Origin: Acinetobacter beijerinckii CIP 110307
GTDB lineage: Bacteria > Pseudomonadota > Gammaproteobacteria > Pseudomonadales > Moraxellaceae
Direction of reading: 5' to 3'
Assembly: GCF_000369005.1 (NCBI RefSeq)
Contig: NZ_KB849766.1
Location: forward strand, 412,074-476,073
DNA: 64,000 nucleotides
This document shows positions 36,565 through 45,167 of the stretch, piece after piece. The translations under genes and the position numbers were made by a program. Below the pieces are notes generated by a model. That model was given only the letters and a program-made list of their open reading frames with translations, was not told the origin of the DNA and made no database searches. Numbering within the stretch: the stretch's first letter is position 1; the number at the start of each line of letters is the position of its first letter.

Positions 36565-37956
36565 CTACGCTTTGGCAGTCAGTTTGACCATCATCTTGGC
36601 ATAGCCGCGCACAAAGTTAGACTGCACCAACTCTGGCTCACCCAATACCTCAATATTGTCGAAGCGAAGCAATAACTCCTCCCACAGAATCCGCAACTGC
36701 ATCTCGGCCAAGCGATTGCCCATACAGCGATGCACACCAAAGCCAAATGACAAATGATTGCGTGCACCTTTACGATCAATCAAAAACGCATCTGGCTGTT
36801 CAATCACCCGCTCGTCACGATTGCCCGAGGCATACCACATTAAGATCTTGTCGCCCTTACGGATGGTTTGGCCGTGCATCTCGATGTCTTGCTTGGCGAT
36901 GCGACGCATATACGCCAGTGGGGTCTGCCAGCGAATGATCTCGGACACCATATTTGGAATCAGGCTCGGTTGGTTTTTCAGTTTGACAAACTGCTCAGGA
37001 AACAGGTTCAGCGCATATACCCCGCCGGTCATGGAGTTCCGCGTGGTGTCATTCCCACCGACAATCAGCAAGGCCAAATTGCCCAAAAACTCCATCGGAC
37101 GGTGAATCAAATCCTTGGTATCGTCATTGCTCAGCATTAAGCTAATCAAATCAAATCCCATCGGCTCACCTGCCGCTTGCTGAGCCGCCTTGGCATGCCA
37201 CAGCGCGGCAAACTGCTTGGCCATATCAGCGGCGGCATTAAAAAGCACATCGTTGTCGCTAATCTCACCGCCCGTGGCTTCTGCGCTGCCCGCCAACGTA
37301 TCAGACCAGTACACCAGCTTGTGCCGCTGTTCATACGGAAAATCTAACAAGGTCGCCAGCATGCGTGCGGTGATTTCTTTGGACACCCGCTCCACCCAAT
37401 CAAACGGCGTATCGAGCGGCAAATCATCCAAAATCTCTTGTACCCGACTGCGGATCAGCCCTTCCATTTCTTTTAAATTTTTCGGTGCGACCACACCTTG
37501 TACCGCTTGACGCTGCACATCGTGCTTAGGCGGATCCATTGCAATAAACATTTCCACATCCAGTCCGGCGGGCGGCTTGCCAATCACAATCACCGGTTCC
37601 GCCGAAAACAGCTCGTGGGATTTGTCCACGAACACAATATCGTCATAACGGGTAATCGACCAAAATGCACCGAATGGACTGCTTTTTTGGTAATGAACAG
37701 GACGCTCGTCGCGTAGCCGCTTAAAGTATGACTGCCATTGATGCTGTCGATATAAAAACGGATTGCTCATATCGATGTCTTCGAGCTTGAGCGTGGCAAC
37801 ATCGGGGATTGGCTTTTCTACAAAATCAGGGAACGGTTGCGCCTGTGTCACCCGTTGCTTGACCTTTTGGAACACCTGCATGCCTTTCACTTGTAAATGC
37901 ATGGGTATCGGCAGCAGGGCTGAAATTTGGTTTAGTGTGGCTTGCATGTTTTTCAT
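36565..37956 (-). CDS. Cytochrome P450, CYP153-type alkane hydroxylase
   Basis: A 463-residue soluble bacterial P450. The heme-binding loop is FGFGVHRCMGNRLAEMQ (Cys near residue 407), the I-helix oxygen-activation motif is LIVGGNDTTRNS, and the ExxR pair is in SEIIRWQTP. The block AMDPPKHDVQRQAVQGVVAPKNL and the overall length are typical of CYP153A, which hydroxylates medium-chain alkanes at the terminal carbon. It lies between a ferredoxin and a ferredoxin reductase gene, which supply its electrons. Assignment to CYP153 is from motif recognition. Confidence 0.9.
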   Translation of the reverse strand: MKNMQATLNQISALLPIPMHLQVKGMQVFQKVKQRVTQAQPFPDFVEKPIPDVATLKLEDIDMSNPFLYRQHQWQSYFKRLRDERPVHYQKSSPFGAFWSITRYDDIVFVDKSHELFSAEPVIVIGKPPAGLDVEMFIAMDPPKHDVQRQAVQGVVAPKNLKEMEGLIRSRVQEILDDLPLDTPFDWVERVSKEITARMLATLLDFPYEQRHKLVYWSDTLAGSAEATGGEISDNDVLFNAAADMAKQFAALWHAKAAQQAAGEPMGFDLISLMLSNDDTKDLIHRPMEFLGNLALLIVGGNDTTRNSMTGGVYALNLFPEQFVKLKNQPSLIPNMVSEIIRWQTPLAYMRRIAKQDIEMHGQTIRKGDKILMWYASGNRDERVIEQPDAFLIDRKGARNHLSFGFGVHRCMGNRLAEMQLRILWEELLLRFDNIEVLGEPELVQSNFVRGYAKMMVKLTAKA

Positions 37957-38005
37957 GATTCATTCCTCAATGATGATGCTTAACAGCTGTTGAAATCTGC
38001 CGTCA

Positions 38006-38326
38006 CTACATTTGAAACTCAGGCAAATGCACCACCATGCCATCCATTGCATCGGACAATTGAATCTGGCACGCCAAACGAGACGACGCCGTACCTTCTG
38101 GTACCATCTCTAGCATGCGCGCCTCTTCGTCATTGGGCTGTCCTGTCGCCGCCAGCCAAGCACCGTCAACGATCACATGACAGGTTCCACAAGCACATTC
38201 GCCACCGCAATCTCCATCAATGCCGGATACGCCGTGATCGATAGCCAGTTGCATCAGCGACTTGCCCGCTTCGATGTCAAGTACGGTGGCGGTACCGTCA
38301 TACTCGATCAATGTAATTTGACCCAT
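38006..38326 (-). CDS. [2Fe-2S] ferredoxin for the P450
   Basis: Read from the ATG at 38326, 106 residues, adrenodoxin/putidaredoxin type. Cluster ligands are CGGECACGTC (three Cys) and a fourth Cys in RLACQIQLS. GAGTAG-type ribosome site (AGGAG) lies about nine bases upstream. The longer frame to 38551 overlaps the divergent regulator and is not used. First gene of the operon: it carries electrons from the reductase to the P450. Confidence 0.92.
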   Translation of the reverse strand: MGQITLIEYDGTATVLDIEAGKSLMQLAIDHGVSGIDGDCGGECACGTCHVIVDGAWLAATGQPNDEEARMLEMVPEGTASSRLACQIQLSDAMDGMVVHLPEFQM

Positions 38327-38542
38327 TATTACTACTCCTGTGTGGTATACGGTTGCTGGTGACGCCGATGAAAATAGCCATCCCTCTTTACTCATAATAG
38401 ACATGTATCCATACTGCTTACAGGTCTCTTGTTGACAATATAGGGTCATTAAAAGACGATTATGGCGCTGTAGCCCCATCGTCGATTGCATTTTTCTAGT
38501 CGATGTTCTTTCATACTGGTCTGTTATTGAGGTGTTTGAGCC

Positions 38543-39622
38543 ATGTTGCATCCAAGTCTGCTGACTGGTCTCGCCAGTACAAGTGAATCTGCTAATATCC
38601 CCTGTAGCTATACCCGTCTGATTGGCCGAGAGCTGGACTTGCAGGCGCGTGACCTACCTAAACTATTAAAATTCACCACGCTGACCGCTGAACAACTGAT
38701 GCGTGACGACACGATGATCACGGCCAGCCAACAGATTCAAATCTTACAAAATAGCTTGGAGTTGTCCGCATCCGATCAGTTTGGCTTGCGTTTAGGGCAG
38801 CGGCTCACGCCGTCAACACATGGCTCGATGGGCTTTTTAATCAATAGCAGCCCGAACTTATTGGCCGTGTTACAAGCGTTTCAAACTTTTTTGCCGACCC
38901 GTATGAGTTTGATTAGGCTCGAAACACACACCAATGCTGAGTGGACGACCTGCTTGATTTTCTTTGAGCAGACCTTGAGTCATGCAGTACATCGGCTACT
39001 GTCCGAAACTGTTGCGGTGATTTTTTCGGAATGTGCCGAATTTATTGTTGGACGACCGCTGACCGAGGCGGTGATTCAGTTTAGCCATCCCGCCCCCGAT
39101 CATCATGCCTGTTACGCGGATTATCTTGCCGGTACCTATCAGTTTGATCAGCCACAACTGTCGATCCGAGTGCCGACCGAGTTGTGCTTGATTGCCAATG
39201 CATCCGCGCAGCACGATAGCTATCTGCTGGCGATGCAACAATGCGAAATGATCCTCAACCGGCTCAAGACCCAACAACACAGCACCACCTACCAAGTGCA
39301 AAAAGCCATGCTGTCCTATCCGCTCGGGCAACTGAGTGAAGAGGATCTGGCTGCAGCCTTGTTTATGAATAAGCGTACGCTGGCCAGACGTCTGGTCAAA
39401 GAGAACACGAGTTACCGGCTGATTCGAGATCGGATTTTATCTGAGAAAGCCAGTAGTTATTTACATGACCCTCAAATATCGGTCGAGGCAATTGCCAGCT
39501 TACTGAATTACCACGACTCTGCTAATTTTCGGCGCGCGTTTAAACGCTGGTTTGGTGTATCACCAAGTGCTTATCGGCGAAAAATCACCCATCGGCAAGA
39601 AGAAAATGACCTGAGAGAATGA
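38543..39622 (+). CDS. AraC-family regulator of the alkane cluster
   Basis: A 359-residue activator. The N-terminal ~200 residues match the arabinose_bd-like ligand domain seen in OruR/AlkR-type regulators (SHAVHRLLSETVAVIFSECAEFIVG). The C-terminal double helix-turn-helix holds LSEEDLAAALFMNKRTLARRL and EAIASLLNYHDSANFRRAFKRWFGVSPSAYRR. It is divergent from the ferredoxin gene across 216 bp, so it probably responds to alkanes and activates the P450 operon, as in other Acinetobacter alkane systems. Confidence 0.88.
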   Translation: MLHPSLLTGLASTSESANIPCSYTRLIGRELDLQARDLPKLLKFTTLTAEQLMRDDTMITASQQIQILQNSLELSASDQFGLRLGQRLTPSTHGSMGFLINSSPNLLAVLQAFQTFLPTRMSLIRLETHTNAEWTTCLIFFEQTLSHAVHRLLSETVAVIFSECAEFIVGRPLTEAVIQFSHPAPDHHACYADYLAGTYQFDQPQLSIRVPTELCLIANASAQHDSYLLAMQQCEMILNRLKTQQHSTTYQVQKAMLSYPLGQLSEEDLAAALFMNKRTLARRLVKENTSYRLIRDRILSEKASSYLHDPQISVEAIASLLNYHDSANFRRAFKRWFGVSPSAYRRKITHRQEENDLRE

Positions 39623-39829
39623 GGTTGTTCGTATGATTGTTAATACGTTGAAACATCAATACGCCCTAGAAAAATACCTTAAAACGCTATGTCAGAGATG
39701 GCAATCATATGGCAGCCCTCCACTTCCAATCCGATAACCTCAACTCAACCCAACGCTTGCAACCCGCTGTGAACTCTGTAGAGGTTTTAATTCCCATTGC
39801 AGCCCATCCACCGTCAATGTCTTCAGTTA
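39623..39829. other. Unassigned cargo end
   Basis: About 200 bp between the AraC gene and the third transposon fragment. No open frame, hairpin terminator or transposon end that I can identify. Confidence 0.4.
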
Positions 39830-40203
39830 GGGGTCGTCTCAGGAAACGGAAAATATAGCACGCTAAGGATTTTCACTCCGACTTCTTTTAACGATATCCA
39901 ACACGGTATTTTTGCTTAGATTGACCAGCCGACCGACTTGTCGATAAGAGTGTCCAGCAGACACCAACTCCAACACTTTAGGTGCCAGACGATCTGACTT
40001 GGTACGTTGACCAGGACGACGACCAAACACAACGCCACGCGCTTGTGCCGCTGCTACACCAGAGCGCACACGTTCACGTAGTAAATCTCCCTCAAACTCT
40101 GCTAATGCAGACATCACAGAAGCCATGAGCTTTCCCTGAGATGTGGAAAGGTCAAACTGCAAACCTGTTTGTGCCACCAGAGATACCCCGAAATGCCCAA
40201 GAT
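39830..40203 (-). mobile_element. Truncated third copy of the Tn unit (tnpR end)
   Basis: 374 bp identical in layout to 26881-27254: the 38-bp end followed by the 3' part of tnpR. It stops abruptly where IS21-like DNA begins. The stump encodes the C-terminal ~113 residues of TnpR (39863-40203). Its outer flank is AGTTA. It is a leftover from an earlier insertion. Confidence 0.92.
39863..40203 (-). pseudogene. tnpR: tnpR 3' fragment
   Basis: Encodes the resolvase from about LGHFGVSLVAQTGLQ through the helix-turn-helix to SRSENP. The catalytic Ser region is missing. An open frame runs a few codons back into the IS21 end, but that part is not resolvase. Confidence 0.88.
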
Positions 40204-40535
40204 TGTTGACGCTCACTTAATATTGACCAGCGATGCTCGTTGAATATTGACCAGGCATTTAAGCAATGTAGCGTACTACACTGCTGTGGATAAATCGATC
40301 AATTGCTGTTGCTTTTTCTTCACTGATCGACGGTTAAAATAACTCTCCTTTCTCTGCTTCTCGTTTCTTTATACGCTGCTTGGCTTCCTCCGTGCTTTGC
40401 TTAAAACGATAGGATTCATTACCCGTTTCGATGATATGGCAATGATGAGTCAGTCGATCCAGCAGTGCAGTCGTCAACTTAGCATCACCAAATACATTGC
40501 TCCATTCCGAGAAGCTCAAGTTCGTCGTAATGATA
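40204..40535. mobile_element. IS21-family remnant
   Basis: Starts TGTTGACGCTCACTTAATAT, with AATATTGACCAG occurring twice within 45 bp, the multiple-end-repeat pattern of IS21 relatives. It is joined to the truncated Tn copy on the left and cut by Tn copy 2 on the right. Only the end and the istB tail remain. Confidence 0.82.
40334..40535 (-). pseudogene. istB: istB 3' fragment
   Basis: Encodes the last 66 residues of an IstB AAA+ transposition helper: [20 protein letters not shown], then [13 protein letters not shown], and the C-terminal basic tail. The Walker motifs are absent because Tn copy 2 cuts the gene at 40536. Confidence 0.88.
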
Positions 40536-40568
40536 GGGGTCGTCTCAGGAAACGGAAAATATAGCACG

Positions 40569-43535
40569 CTAAGGTTTTTCAATTGCGCGCAATGGCCTAA
40601 ATTTTCCACCACCTATCTTGGCTTTGCTTCGCCATAGATAATCCCCAGTTAAATTGATGTGCTCCCACCCCAGCGGTGACAGATATTGCAGCAAGGTATC
40701 ATCGACTGTGCGACCATGCCCTCGTAGGGCGTTAGTCGCTCTCTCTAAATAAACCGTGTTCCACAATACAATGGCGGCGGTCACTAGATTCAAGCCACTG
40801 GCTCGATAACGCTGTTGCTCAAAGCTTCGATCTCGAATCTCACCCAATCGATAAAAGAAAACGGCGCGCGCTAATGCATTACGGGCTTCACCTTTATTTA
40901 ATCCAGCTTGAACCCGACGGCGTAGTTCTACGCTTTGCAACCAATCCAAGATAAACAGTGTGCGCTCAATACGCCCCAGCTCTCGTAATGCCAATGCCAA
41001 ACCATTCTGTCGTGGATAACTACCGAGTTTACGTAGCATTAGCGACGCTGTGACAGTCCCTTGCTTGATTGATGCGGCCAGACGCAAAATATCGTCCCAA
41101 TGAGTACGAATCTGTTTGATATTCAGTGTGCCGCCAATCATGGGTTTAAGTGCGGCATAGTCTATGTCTGACTTTGGAATATAGAGTTTCGTATCGCCCA
41201 GATCACGAATTCGTGGTGCAAATCGAAACCCTAGCATGTGCATGAGTGCAAAAACATGGTCGGTGAATCCAGCCGTATCGGTGTAGTGTTCCTCGATGCG
41301 TAAATCAGACTCGTGATACAGCAGCCCATCAAGAACATAGGTTGAATCACGAACGCCCACATTGATCAGCTTACTGCTAAATGGTGCGTATTGATCAGAA
41401 ATGTGTGTATAAAATAACCTTCCAGGCTCTGCGCCATATTTTGGATTGATATGTCCTGTACTTTCAGCTCTGCCACCTGCGCGGAAGCGTTGGCCATCTG
41501 ATGAGGAGGTAGTGCCATCTCCCCAGTTTTCAGCGAAAGGTTGTTTCAATTGAGCATTCACCAATTCGGCCAATGCCGTTGAATAAGTTTCATCACGGAT
41601 ATGCCAAGCCTGTAGCCATGAGAGTTTGGCATAAGTTGTACCAGGACATGATTCGGCCATTTTCGTCAGCCCTAAATTAATTGCATCAGCCAGTATGGTC
41701 GTGAGCAATAACGCTTTATCCTTCGCAGTGTCATCCGTTTTCAAATGAGTGAAGTGTCGAGTAAAGCCTGTCCATTCATCGACCTCCATTAATAATTCGG
41801 TGATCTTGATATGTGGTAACAGCATTGCTGTTTGGTCAATTAAAGTTTGGGCTGTATCAGGAGCCACGGCATCGAGAGGTGTTATTTTTAGACCAGATTG
41901 ATTGATCATCGCATCAGGCAAATCGTTGGTCGCTGCCATGCGATTAATGATTGCTAATTTCTGCTCCAATAGTGAAAGGCGACTTTGCAAATATAGATCA
42001 CAATCAGTAGTAATGGTTAGAGGTAACTCATTGGACTGTTTTAGCTGATTAAATTTATCAGCAGTCACTAAATACTCATCGAAGTCTTTGAATTGGCGAG
42101 AGCCTTGTACCCAGAGATCCCCAGCCCGTAGCGATTTTTTAAGTTCAGATAACACACATATTTCGTAATAGCGGCGATCAATACCATCATCGGTAAAGAC
42201 TAGTCTTGCCCACCGTTTTTTGATAAACGCTATTGGAGCATTAGAGGGGATTTTTCGTGTATTATCAACATTCATGCTGCGGAGCAACTCTACAGCGGCA
42301 AGCATATCTTTTGCTGCTGGGGCAGCACGCAATTTAAGTATGGCAAGAAGTTCTGGCGCGTAACGGCGTAAAGTTGCATAGCTCTCGCCAATTCGTGGTA
42401 AAAAATCAAAGTCTTCGGGTTGCGCCAGTTTTTCTGCCTCAGTAATACTTGCTGCAAAAGCATCCCATGAAATAACAGTTTCGATGGCGGCAAACGGATC
42501 ACTGCCATTTTGCTTGGCATCTAGCAAGGCTTTCCCGATAAGCCCATACAAACGCACTTTGTCGTTGATCGCTTTACCTGATGATTGAAATTGTTGCTGG
42601 TGTTTATTTTTTGCGATAGCAAATAGCTTTCCAATAATGCGATCATGCAGGTCAATAATTTCGTCGGTGATCGTGGCCATACTCTCCACAACGATTGCTA
42701 CCAAAGTGGCATATCGACGTTGAGATTCAAATCTGGCCAAATCAGCAGGAGTCATTTGCCCACCTTCGCGAGCAATTTTCAGTAAGCGATTTTGATGAAC
42801 GTGTTTTCCAATGTCTTCAGGTAGATCGATGGCTTGTAAGCACTTCAGCCGCTCAATGTGCTCAAGCATGTACTTTGAGTTTGGTTTAGCTGGTGACTGT
42901 CTAAGCCACCCCAATATTGTCAGTTTGCTGCCCTCTTTACGGTTCAGCAAAGCATCTATATTTTGACGATGAGTTTCTGAAAGTGAGCTCGTCAAAGCAG
43001 TATAAATTATGCGGTTGGCAGATGTGATTGCTTCTGCGCAAATACTATCAATTGCATTTATAGCTGGCAAAAGGACTGATTTTTGTCGTAAATTTTCAAC
43101 GAGAGTTGTGGCTAAAATAAGACCTTTATCTGTCTGAAGGGACAAATCCACCATCATATTGACCGATTGCCGATAGTCACTCAAGGTGAATAGTTTGAAC
43201 CCAAAAACTTTTTTCAATTCGGCAATATGTTCTCGTCTTGTTTGCTCGCGCTGACCATAATCATTCCAGCAGTCCACTGATATACTAAGTTGAGCAGCCA
43301 TCATGAAAAGTAAGGGTTTGAATGGTTCGTCGTTAATACCCAATATCACTCCAGGGTAACGCATGTAGCAAAGTTGAATTGCAAAGCCTAGCTTGTTGGA
43401 TGCCCCTCGATGTTGATGGACTATGGATTTATCAGAATCACTCAGAGTGTAATGCTGAAGCATAAAAGCTCTATCATCTGGAATTTCGAACAGGCTTCCC
43501 AATTCCGTGGACGACAAAATAGAATGGCGCGGCAT
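40569..43535 (-). CDS. tnpA: Tn3-family transposase TnpA, copy 2
   Basis: 988 residues, identical in translation to copy 1. Both copies appear intact, so either could mobilise the composite. The inverted arrangement would let homologous recombination flip the cargo between them. Confidence 0.96.
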   Translation of the reverse strand: MPRHSILSSTELGSLFEIPDDRAFMLQHYTLSDSDKSIVHQHRGASNKLGFAIQLCYMRYPGVILGINDEPFKPLLFMMAAQLSISVDCWNDYGQREQTRREHIAELKKVFGFKLFTLSDYRQSVNMMVDLSLQTDKGLILATTLVENLRQKSVLLPAINAIDSICAEAITSANRIIYTALTSSLSETHRQNIDALLNRKEGSKLTILGWLRQSPAKPNSKYMLEHIERLKCLQAIDLPEDIGKHVHQNRLLKIAREGGQMTPADLARFESQRRYATLVAIVVESMATITDEIIDLHDRIIGKLFAIAKNKHQQQFQSSGKAINDKVRLYGLIGKALLDAKQNGSDPFAAIETVISWDAFAASITEAEKLAQPEDFDFLPRIGESYATLRRYAPELLAILKLRAAPAAKDMLAAVELLRSMNVDNTRKIPSNAPIAFIKKRWARLVFTDDGIDRRYYEICVLSELKKSLRAGDLWVQGSRQFKDFDEYLVTADKFNQLKQSNELPLTITTDCDLYLQSRLSLLEQKLAIINRMAATNDLPDAMINQSGLKITPLDAVAPDTAQTLIDQTAMLLPHIKITELLMEVDEWTGFTRHFTHLKTDDTAKDKALLLTTILADAINLGLTKMAESCPGTTYAKLSWLQAWHIRDETYSTALAELVNAQLKQPFAENWGDGTTSSSDGQRFRAGGRAESTGHINPKYGAEPGRLFYTHISDQYAPFSSKLINVGVRDSTYVLDGLLYHESDLRIEEHYTDTAGFTDHVFALMHMLGFRFAPRIRDLGDTKLYIPKSDIDYAALKPMIGGTLNIKQIRTHWDDILRLAASIKQGTVTASLMLRKLGSYPRQNGLALALRELGRIERTLFILDWLQSVELRRRVQAGLNKGEARNALARAVFFYRLGEIRDRSFEQQRYRASGLNLVTAAIVLWNTVYLERATNALRGHGRTVDDTLLQYLSPLGWEHINLTGDYLWRSKAKIGGGKFRPLRAIEKP

Positions 43536-43629
43536 GGCTCATTAGTCCCAAATAAACTAAACTATTAAAGGTACATTATTTTGTACCGCCACGCTTAGCT
43601 TTGCGCTGCAATTTCGCAAGGAGGTTCAA

Positions 43630-44238
43630 TTGGGACAGAATGCGGCCATTTATTGCCGAGTATCAACGAACGATCAGTCCTGCGAACGACAGGAATATGA
43701 CCTACGTGCCTACGCCAATCGTTGCGGCTACGATGTTGTCGGTGTTTGGAAAGAAACTGCATCAGGCAGTAAGGATGAGAGATTGCAAAGAAAATACTTG
43801 ATGACCATGGCGCAATCTCGTGAAATCGATGCCATCTTGGTGACGGAATTGACACGCTGGGGCAGAAGCACCGTGGATCTCGTACAGTCATTACAAGATC
43901 TTGGGCATTTCGGGGTATCTCTGGTGGCACAAACAGGTTTGCAGTTTGACCTTTCCACATCTCAGGGAAAGCTCATGGCTTCTGTGATGTCTGCATTAGC
44001 AGAGTTTGAGGGAGATTTACTACGTGAACGTGTGCGCTCTGGTGTAGCAGCGGCACAAGCGCGGGGCGTTGTGTTTGGTCGTCGTCCTGGTCAACGTACC
44101 AAGTCAGATCGTCTGGCACCTAAAGTGTTGGAGTTGGTGTCTGCTGGACACTCTTATCGACAAGTCGGTCGGCTGGTCAATCTAAGCAAAAATACCGTGT
44201 TGGATATCGTTAAAAGAAGTCGGAGTGAAAATCCTTAG
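43630..44238 (+). CDS. tnpR: Serine resolvase TnpR, copy 2
   Basis: 202 residues, identical in translation to copy 1. It begins at TTG 43630 six bases after AAGGAGG. The 94-bp spacer to tnpA (43536-43629) repeats the probable res site. Because the two res sites are inverted relative to each other, resolvase should not delete the cargo. Confidence 0.93.
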   Translation: MGQNAAIYCRVSTNDQSCERQEYDLRAYANRCGYDVVGVWKETASGSKDERLQRKYLMTMAQSREIDAILVTELTRWGRSTVDLVQSLQDLGHFGVSLVAQTGLQFDLSTSQGKLMASVMSALAEFEGDLLRERVRSGVAAAQARGVVFGRRPGQRTKSDRLAPKVLELVSAGHSYRQVGRLVNLSKNTVLDIVKRSRSENP

Positions 44239-44271
44239 CGTGCTATATTTTCCGTTTCCTGAGACGACCCC

Positions 44272-44276
44272 CTTAT
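44272..44276 (+). repeat. 5-bp target duplication CTTAT, right copy
   Basis: Directly follows the right inverted repeat and matches 26876-26880. Confidence 0.93.
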
Positions 44277-45167
44277 GAAAGGATTATAAAACGTATAACA
44301 TTAAACAACACTCTTGGTCTCGAATTTCAAAAAATTATTAAAAGCTCTGATTTGGCAATACGTCAACCGAAAAAAAATATAGAATATGATGTGATTCATG
44401 ATGGAGGAGGTTTAAAACCACTAACGGATAACCAGCAAAAGATTTTTATAGAATATTTAGAACGTTTTGGGAATAGACAATTACAATTGATATGTCTAAT
44501 TTCACTTTTAACAGGTGCAAGAATACAAACTATTGGTACTTTAAAAGTATATCATTTAAAGCAACTTATTAAAAAAATTAAAGAAAATCAGATCAACAAT
44601 ACATATATATTACAAGCCGGGGCAAATACTGGAGTAGATACAAAATTCAACAAATCATTAAATTTATACTTCCCCAAAAACCTAATATTTTCATTAGATA
44701 ACTATATAAACTCTAAAACTTGGCATAAACGTGCATTAAAAAGTTTTTATGGAACAACAGATGAAAATTATGTTTTTATAACAAAGTCAGGTCTACCCTA
44801 CTACACTAGCAAAGAAGAAATTTTAGAGATAAAAAATACTCAAAATCAAAAAATAGTAATAAGAAATGGTGAGGCCATTAGGAAAAATTTAGATGAATTG
44901 GTAAAAAAGATAAAAGAAGAACACCATGATTTTAGGGCTTTTAAATTTCACGATTTAAGGGCAACTTTTGGAATGAATTATTTAAAACTATTGCTTAAAA
45001 GAAATCTCAACAAGGATCAATGCTTACTATTACTAAAAGAAGCTATGGGTCACAACAATATATCAACGACTTTAAATTATTTGAATTATCAAGAAATAAT
45101 TGATCAATTTAGTACAGCACAGGAAGATTTAGAAAATAAAATATTTGGGAGTATGCTTAATGACTGA
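44277..45167 (+). pseudogene. Tyrosine recombinase A, 3' fragment (catalytic domain)
   Basis: Continues in frame from 26880: ERIIKRITLNNTLGLEF onward. The catalytic domain carries the first Arg in LLTGARIQTIG, the HxxR box in KFHDLRATFG, and the nucleophile Tyr in MGHNNISTTLNYLNY. The joined protein would be about 475 residues, longer than Tn554 TnpA (about 360). As separated, it has no start of its own except weak internal ones. The stop overlaps the next gene by eight bases. Confidence 0.85.

Larger units (their letters stand above)
26881..44271. mobile_element. Composite transposon with inverted Tn21-type units
   Basis: 17,391 bp bounded by two identical-length Tn units in inverted orientation (26881-30616 and 40536-44271), both with the tnpR end outward. 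The outer ends are flanked by CTTAT on both sides, so the whole structure entered recombinase A in one event. The interior carries a TetR-regulated hotdog/BtrH cluster, an IS5 remnant, the CYP153 operon, a third Tn fragment and an IS21 fragment. The inner flanks (TACAA at 30617 and TGATA at 40531) do not match, as expected if the units were collected separately before the composite moved. Confidence 0.88.
40536..44271 (-). mobile_element. Tn3-family unit, copy 2 (inverted)
   Basis: 3736 bp, the same length as copy 1, with the same 38-bp ends and the same proteins. It is oriented opposite to copy 1, with the tnpR end at 44271 facing outward and flanked by CTTAT. The inner end interrupts istB. 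Confidence 0.95.

Noticed and set aside
35649..37716. Plus-strand frames opposite fdr and cyp153
   Set aside because: High GC lengthens antisense frames; the minus-strand genes have full motif sets.
38433..38465. TTGACA followed by AT-rich bases as a promoter of the AraC gene
   Set aside because: No -10 element at a proper 16-18 bp distance; too weak to list.
26881..44271. Identical inverted Tn copies as an assembly artefact
   Set aside because: The matching CTTAT outer flanks and the in-frame restoration of the split recombinase are hard to explain by misassembly, although the inner cargo orientation could still be uncertain.
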